Source: CAVSRC01 sp963730325
Lineage (GTDB): Bacteria > Pseudomonadota > Alphaproteobacteria > Rhizobiales > Kaistiaceae
Length of the DNA: 64,000 bases
NCBI GenBank assembly: GCA_963730325.1
Contig: CAVSRC010000007.1
Coordinates: 124,001-188,000, forward strand
Reading direction: 5' to 3'
Shown here one piece after another: positions 61,431 to 64,000 of the stretch. Each line of letters starts with the position of its first letter. The first letter of the stretch is position 1. The notes under the pieces are model-generated. The model had not been told where the DNA came from and searched no databases. It saw only the letters and a program-made list of their open reading frames with translations. Position numbers and translations under genes: made by a program.

Positions 61431-61746
61431 CGGCGGTCACAGCCGGTTTGGCGCCGGTGTCCTGCACATTCGGGAGAGCAACCTCGCCCGTTTCACAGCG
61501 GCAGACGACAACGGCCCAAGACCGGTCTTCGTCCAAAGTGGACGACAAGGGTATATTTCCGGGGGTTTTGCGGTCATATTTCCGGCCTGTTTGGCGGGTT
61601 GCGTCTTGCGAGCCACAGATCGTGGAATTCAGGCGTCCGGCGGCTGTAAAGCGGCCGGCCTGATGGTAAGGAGCTTATGACGTCGCGGACCTCGTGTCGG
61701 TGTGCCGCGATTTACACCAATCAGTCGTGTTTCTGAGGATGGCAGA
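61431..61746 (+). other. Leader region with possible 19-codon upstream reading frame
   Basis: The 316 bases before the secreted-protein gene hold two ATATTTCCGG direct repeats (near 61552 and 61576). A short frame at 61677-61736, MTSRTSCRCAAIYTNQSCF, has a good AAGGAG site 3 bases before its ATG and ends 10 bases before the next gene. It could be a leader peptide with three Cys codons; there is no other support. Confidence 0.4.
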
Positions 61747-62292
61747 ATGATCGACACTTTCGATGCGACGACGGGCCCGCGGGCGAGCGGCCGGCTCAGG
61801 CGCACGGGCGCGGCGCTGGCGCTGTCGCTCGCCGGCATGCTCGGCATGGCCGGTGGCGATGCGGCTCTTGCCGGCGGGCCGTTCACCGGCCTGGACGGAT
61901 CCTGGGCGGGCTCGGGCACGGTCAGCCTGGATTCCGGCACCAAGGAGCGCATGCGCTGCACGGCGCAATATCTGGTCAAGGACGACGACAACAATCTGCA
62001 GCAGCATCTCGACTGCTCCAGCCCGAGCTACGAGTTCAAGGTCAACACCTATGTCGACCACCAGGGCGGCTCGCTGTCGGGCTACTGGGAAGAACTGAAG
62101 AACAATGTCCGCGGCAGCGTCGCCGGCAGCGCCAACGGCAACCGGGTGAAGGTGGTGCTGAAGGGCTCGGCCTTCTCGGCGATCCTCGACCTGGTCACCA
62201 GCGGCAGCCGCCAGTCGGTGACCATCACGCCCGGCCGCGACACGCAGACCCAGGTTCAGCGCGTCGCCATCACCATGCGCAAGCGCAGCTGA
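61747..62292 (+). CDS. Exported protein of unknown function, Rhizobiales type
   Basis: A 181-residue protein with a signal sequence (TGAALALSLAGMLGMAGGDA, cleavage near ALA). The mature part FTGLDGSWAGSGTVSLDSGT, KERMRCTAQYLVKDD, and SGYWEELKNNVRGSVAGSAN forms a lipocalin- or avidin-like beta pattern common in Rhizobiales hypothetical proteins. Two Cys (RMRCTAQ, LDCSS) may pair. ATG 61747 has GAGGAT before it. A clear terminator follows. Confidence 0.78.
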   Translation: MIDTFDATTGPRASGRLRRTGAALALSLAGMLGMAGGDAALAGGPFTGLDGSWAGSGTVSLDSGTKERMRCTAQYLVKDDDNNLQQHLDCSSPSYEFKVNTYVDHQGGSLSGYWEELKNNVRGSVAGSANGNRVKVVLKGSAFSAILDLVTSGSRQSVTITPGRDTQTQVQRVAITMRKRS

Positions 62293-62319
62293 CGCAAGCA
62301 TTGCTTCGGGCGCTATCGG

Positions 62320-62352
62320 ACGGGCCGCCGGCAAGGCGGCCCGTTTGTTTTT
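62320..62352 (+). terminator. Rho-independent terminator
   Basis: ACGGGCCGCC (62320-62329), loop GGCAA, GGCGGCCCGT (62335-62344), then TTGTTTTT. Confidence 0.88.
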
Positions 62353-62368
62353 GGGGTGTGGAAAGGCT

Positions 62369-62998
62369 CTAGCGGCTGAGCAGGAACAGCGCCTGCTGTC
62401 CGTAAAGGTTCAGGAACCACAGCGGCGCGTTGGTGCCGATGCGCTTGCCGTTGCGGTAGAGCACCATCGACTGTTCGACATGGGCGCCGACCTCGCGGCA
62501 CAGGGAAACGAAGTCGCGGATCGTGCAGAAATGGATGTTGGGCGTGTCGTACCAGCTGTCGGGCAGATGGCGGGTCACCGGCATGCGCCCGGTGAGGCCG
62601 AGGATGGTGCGCACCCGCCAATGGCCGAAATTGGGGAAGGTGACGATCGCCTTCTCGCCGATTCTGAGCATCTGCTCGATGACATGGCGCGGCCGGTGGG
62701 TGGCCTGCAGCGTCTGTGACAGGATGACGAAATCGAAGCCGTCGTCGGGATAGTCGGCGAGGTCGGTGTCGGCGTCGCCCTGCACCACCGACAGGCCGCG
62801 GGCGACGCTGTCGTTGACGCCCTTCTGGCTCAGCTCGATGCCGCGGCCGTCGACGGCGCGGGTCGCCTCGAGCAGCTTGAGCAGCTGGCCGTCGCCGCAG
62901 CCGATGTCGAGGACACGGCTGCCCGGCTTGACCAGCTCGGCGATGGCCAGCAGGTCGACGCGGCCGCCGTTGGTGAAGCCGTTGGCGATGGCGTTCAT
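62369..62998 (-). CDS. metW: Methionine biosynthesis protein MetW
   Basis: A 209-residue SAM-methyltransferase-fold protein that works with MetX in homoserine acylation. VDLLAIAELVKPGSRVLDIG, CGDGQLLKLLEATRAVDGRG, IELSQKGVNDSVARGLSVVQ and FPNFGHWRVRTILGLTGRMP are the MetW hallmarks. Its ATG overlaps the metX stop (ATGA), so MetW is made in step with MetX. Confidence 0.95.
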   Translation of the reverse strand: MNAIANGFTNGGRVDLLAIAELVKPGSRVLDIGCGDGQLLKLLEATRAVDGRGIELSQKGVNDSVARGLSVVQGDADTDLADYPDDGFDFVILSQTLQATHRPRHVIEQMLRIGEKAIVTFPNFGHWRVRTILGLTGRMPVTRHLPDSWYDTPNIHFCTIRDFVSLCREVGAHVEQSMVLYRNGKRIGTNAPLWFLNLYGQQALFLLSR

Positions 62999-64000
62999 GG
63001 CGCGATGCCCCGCGCCTCTGCCGCCGCCGACAGGAAGCCGCGCACGGTCGAGAAAAGCTCCGGCTCGTCGAGCAGGAAGGAATCGTGGCCGCGGTCGGTC
63101 TCGATCTCGACGAAGGAGACGCTGGCCCCGGCGGCGTTCAGCGCCCGCACCACCGCCTTGTTCTCGATGGTCGGGAACAGCCAGTCGGAGGTGAAGGAGA
63201 CCACGCAGAAGCGCGTCCTGGTGCCGAGGAAGGCGTTGGCCAGCCGTCCGCCATGGGCGGCGGCGAGGTCGAAATAGTCCATCGCCCGCGTCATGTAGAG
63301 ATAGGCGTTGGCGTCGAAGCGGTCGACGAAGGTCGAGCCCTGATGGCGCAGATAGGATTCGATCTGGAAATCGGCGTCGAAGCCGAAGGTCGGCTTGTCG
63401 CGGTCCTGCAGGTTGCGGCCGAACTTGCGGTGCAGCGCCTCCTCCGACAGGTAGGTGATGTGCGCCGCCATGCGCGCCACCGCCAGCCCCTTGCGCGGGC
63501 TGACGCCGGCGTCGATGTAGCGGCCCTCGCGCCAGTCGGGGTCGGCCATCACCGCCTGGCGGCCGACCTCGTCGAAGGCGATGTTCTGCGAGGAATGGCG
63601 GGCGCCGGTGGCGATCGGCAGGGCGGTGAAGACGCGCTCCGGATAGGCCGCCGCCCATTGCAGCACCTGCATGCCGCCAAGCGAGCCGCCGGCGACCGAG
63701 AACAGCGTGTCGATGCCCAGCCGGTCGATGAGCATGGCCTGGGCGCGCACCATGTCGGGCACGGTGATCACCGGCAGGTCGAGGCCATAGGCGCGGCCGG
63801 TCGCCGGATTGGTCGAGGCCGGGCCGGTGGTGCCCATGCAGCCGCCGACCACGTTGGAGCAGATGACGAAGTAGCGGTCGGTGTCGATCGGCCGGCCGGG
63901 GCCGACCATCAGGCTCCACCAGCCGGGCTTGCCGGTCACCGGGTTGTCGTTGGCGACGTGCTGGTCGCCGGTGAGCGCGTGGCAGATGAGGATGGCGTTG
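62995..64000 (-). CDS. metX: Homoserine O-acetyltransferase (MetX), N-terminus outside the window
   Basis: Activates homoserine for methionine synthesis. An alpha/beta hydrolase-fold enzyme; the gene enters from the right border in frame with NAILICHALTGDQHVA. The nucleophile elbow is FSVAGGSLGGMQVLQ-W, where Ser of GGSLGG is the nucleophile; the Asp is in FTSDWLFP and the His in DRGHDSFLLDEPE. About 335 residues are seen. Whether acetyl- or succinyl-CoA is used cannot be read with certainty. Paired with metW. Confidence 0.95.
   Translation of the reverse strand, partial: NAILICHALTGDQHVANDNPVTGKPGWWSLMVGPGRPIDTDRYFVICSNVVGGCMGTTGPASTNPATGRAYGLDLPVITVPDMVRAQAMLIDRLGIDTLFSVAGGSLGGMQVLQWAAAYPERVFTALPIATGARHSSQNIAFDEVGRQAVMADPDWREGRYIDAGVSPRKGLAVARMAAHITYLSEEALHRKFGRNLQDRDKPTFGFDADFQIESYLRHQGSTFVDRFDANAYLYMTRAMDYFDLAAAHGGRLANAFLGTRTRFCVVSFTSDWLFPTIENKAVVRALNAAGASVSFVEIETDRGHDSFLLDEPELFSTVRGFLSAAAEARGIAP

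Overview
The window is high-GC, gene-dense bacterial chromosome, most likely from an alphaproteobacterium of the order Hyphomicrobiales (Rhizobiales). Pointers to this are the linked mtgA-rpmF pair, PhaR next to phaA-phaB, a metX-metW pair, a single-chain biotin-dependent pyruvate carboxylase, DUF1344 proteins, a GTG-rich start-codon pattern and CATCCT...AGGATG type palindromic repeats. The genus cannot be read from the sequence. No rRNA, tRNA, CRISPR array, prophage or intact insertion sequence was seen.

Layout. 0-5 kb: tail of a host-attachment-type protein, then a MacB/YbbAP-like ABC exporter (ATPase, double-FtsX permease, HlyD adaptor) and an AhpD-like protein. 5-8 kb: DUF3830 protein, a low-complexity His/Asn/Gly protein, a SpoU/TrmH rRNA methyltransferase and a GNAT enzyme. 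8-11 kb: pyrimidine synthesis (pyrF on -, pyrC-pyrE on +). 11-16 kb: sugar epimerase, methyltransferase, secreted hydrolase, glycerate kinase and a fructokinase-like PfkB kinase. 16-21 kb: a probable cell-surface modification locus (CelD/BcsL acetyltransferase, FAD oxidoreductase, a degenerate AMP-ligase-like protein, NodB-type deacetylase). 21-24 kb: FAH-family hydrolase, small secreted proteins including tandem DUF1344 paralogues. 24-28 kb: UxaA dehydratase, a MerR regulator with a clear 19-bp-spacer promoter facing an SDR gene, ribokinase, tautomerase. 28-32 kb: pyruvate carboxylase. 32-35 kb: MarR and ArsR modules with palindromic operators, SRPBCC proteins. 35-37 kb: thiamine salvage operon thiM-thiE-thiD behind a TPP riboswitch. 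37-44 kb: extensin-like, membrane, macro-domain, CPBP protease and nucleotidyltransferase genes, and bdhA. 44-50 kb: a Fur/Zur regulator, ispG, small genes and a dense cluster of palindromic repeats, within which lies a strongly structured, apparently non-coding stretch (49131-49440) ending in a terminator-like hairpin. 50-54 kb: ispA, mtgA, rpmF, membrane protein, GGDEF/EAL protein. 54-57 kb: phaR, phaA, phaB. 57-64 kb: NYN-like protein, HAD dehalogenase, cupin, gloB, methyltransferase, secreted protein, metW and part of metX.

How parts work together. phaA-phaB make 3-hydroxybutyryl-CoA for polyhydroxybutyrate, phaR is the sensor-repressor, and bdhA uses the breakdown product; a shared TTGCANTGCARC motif in front of phaA and of bdhA suggests one PhaR regulon. 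The thi genes salvage thiazole and pyrimidine under TPP control. ispG and ispA are two steps of isoprenoid synthesis separated by the repeat region. Four genes (HlyD adaptor, epimerase, MarR, ispG) each carry an apparent single extra base; because one is ispG, these are more likely sequence errors than real decay.
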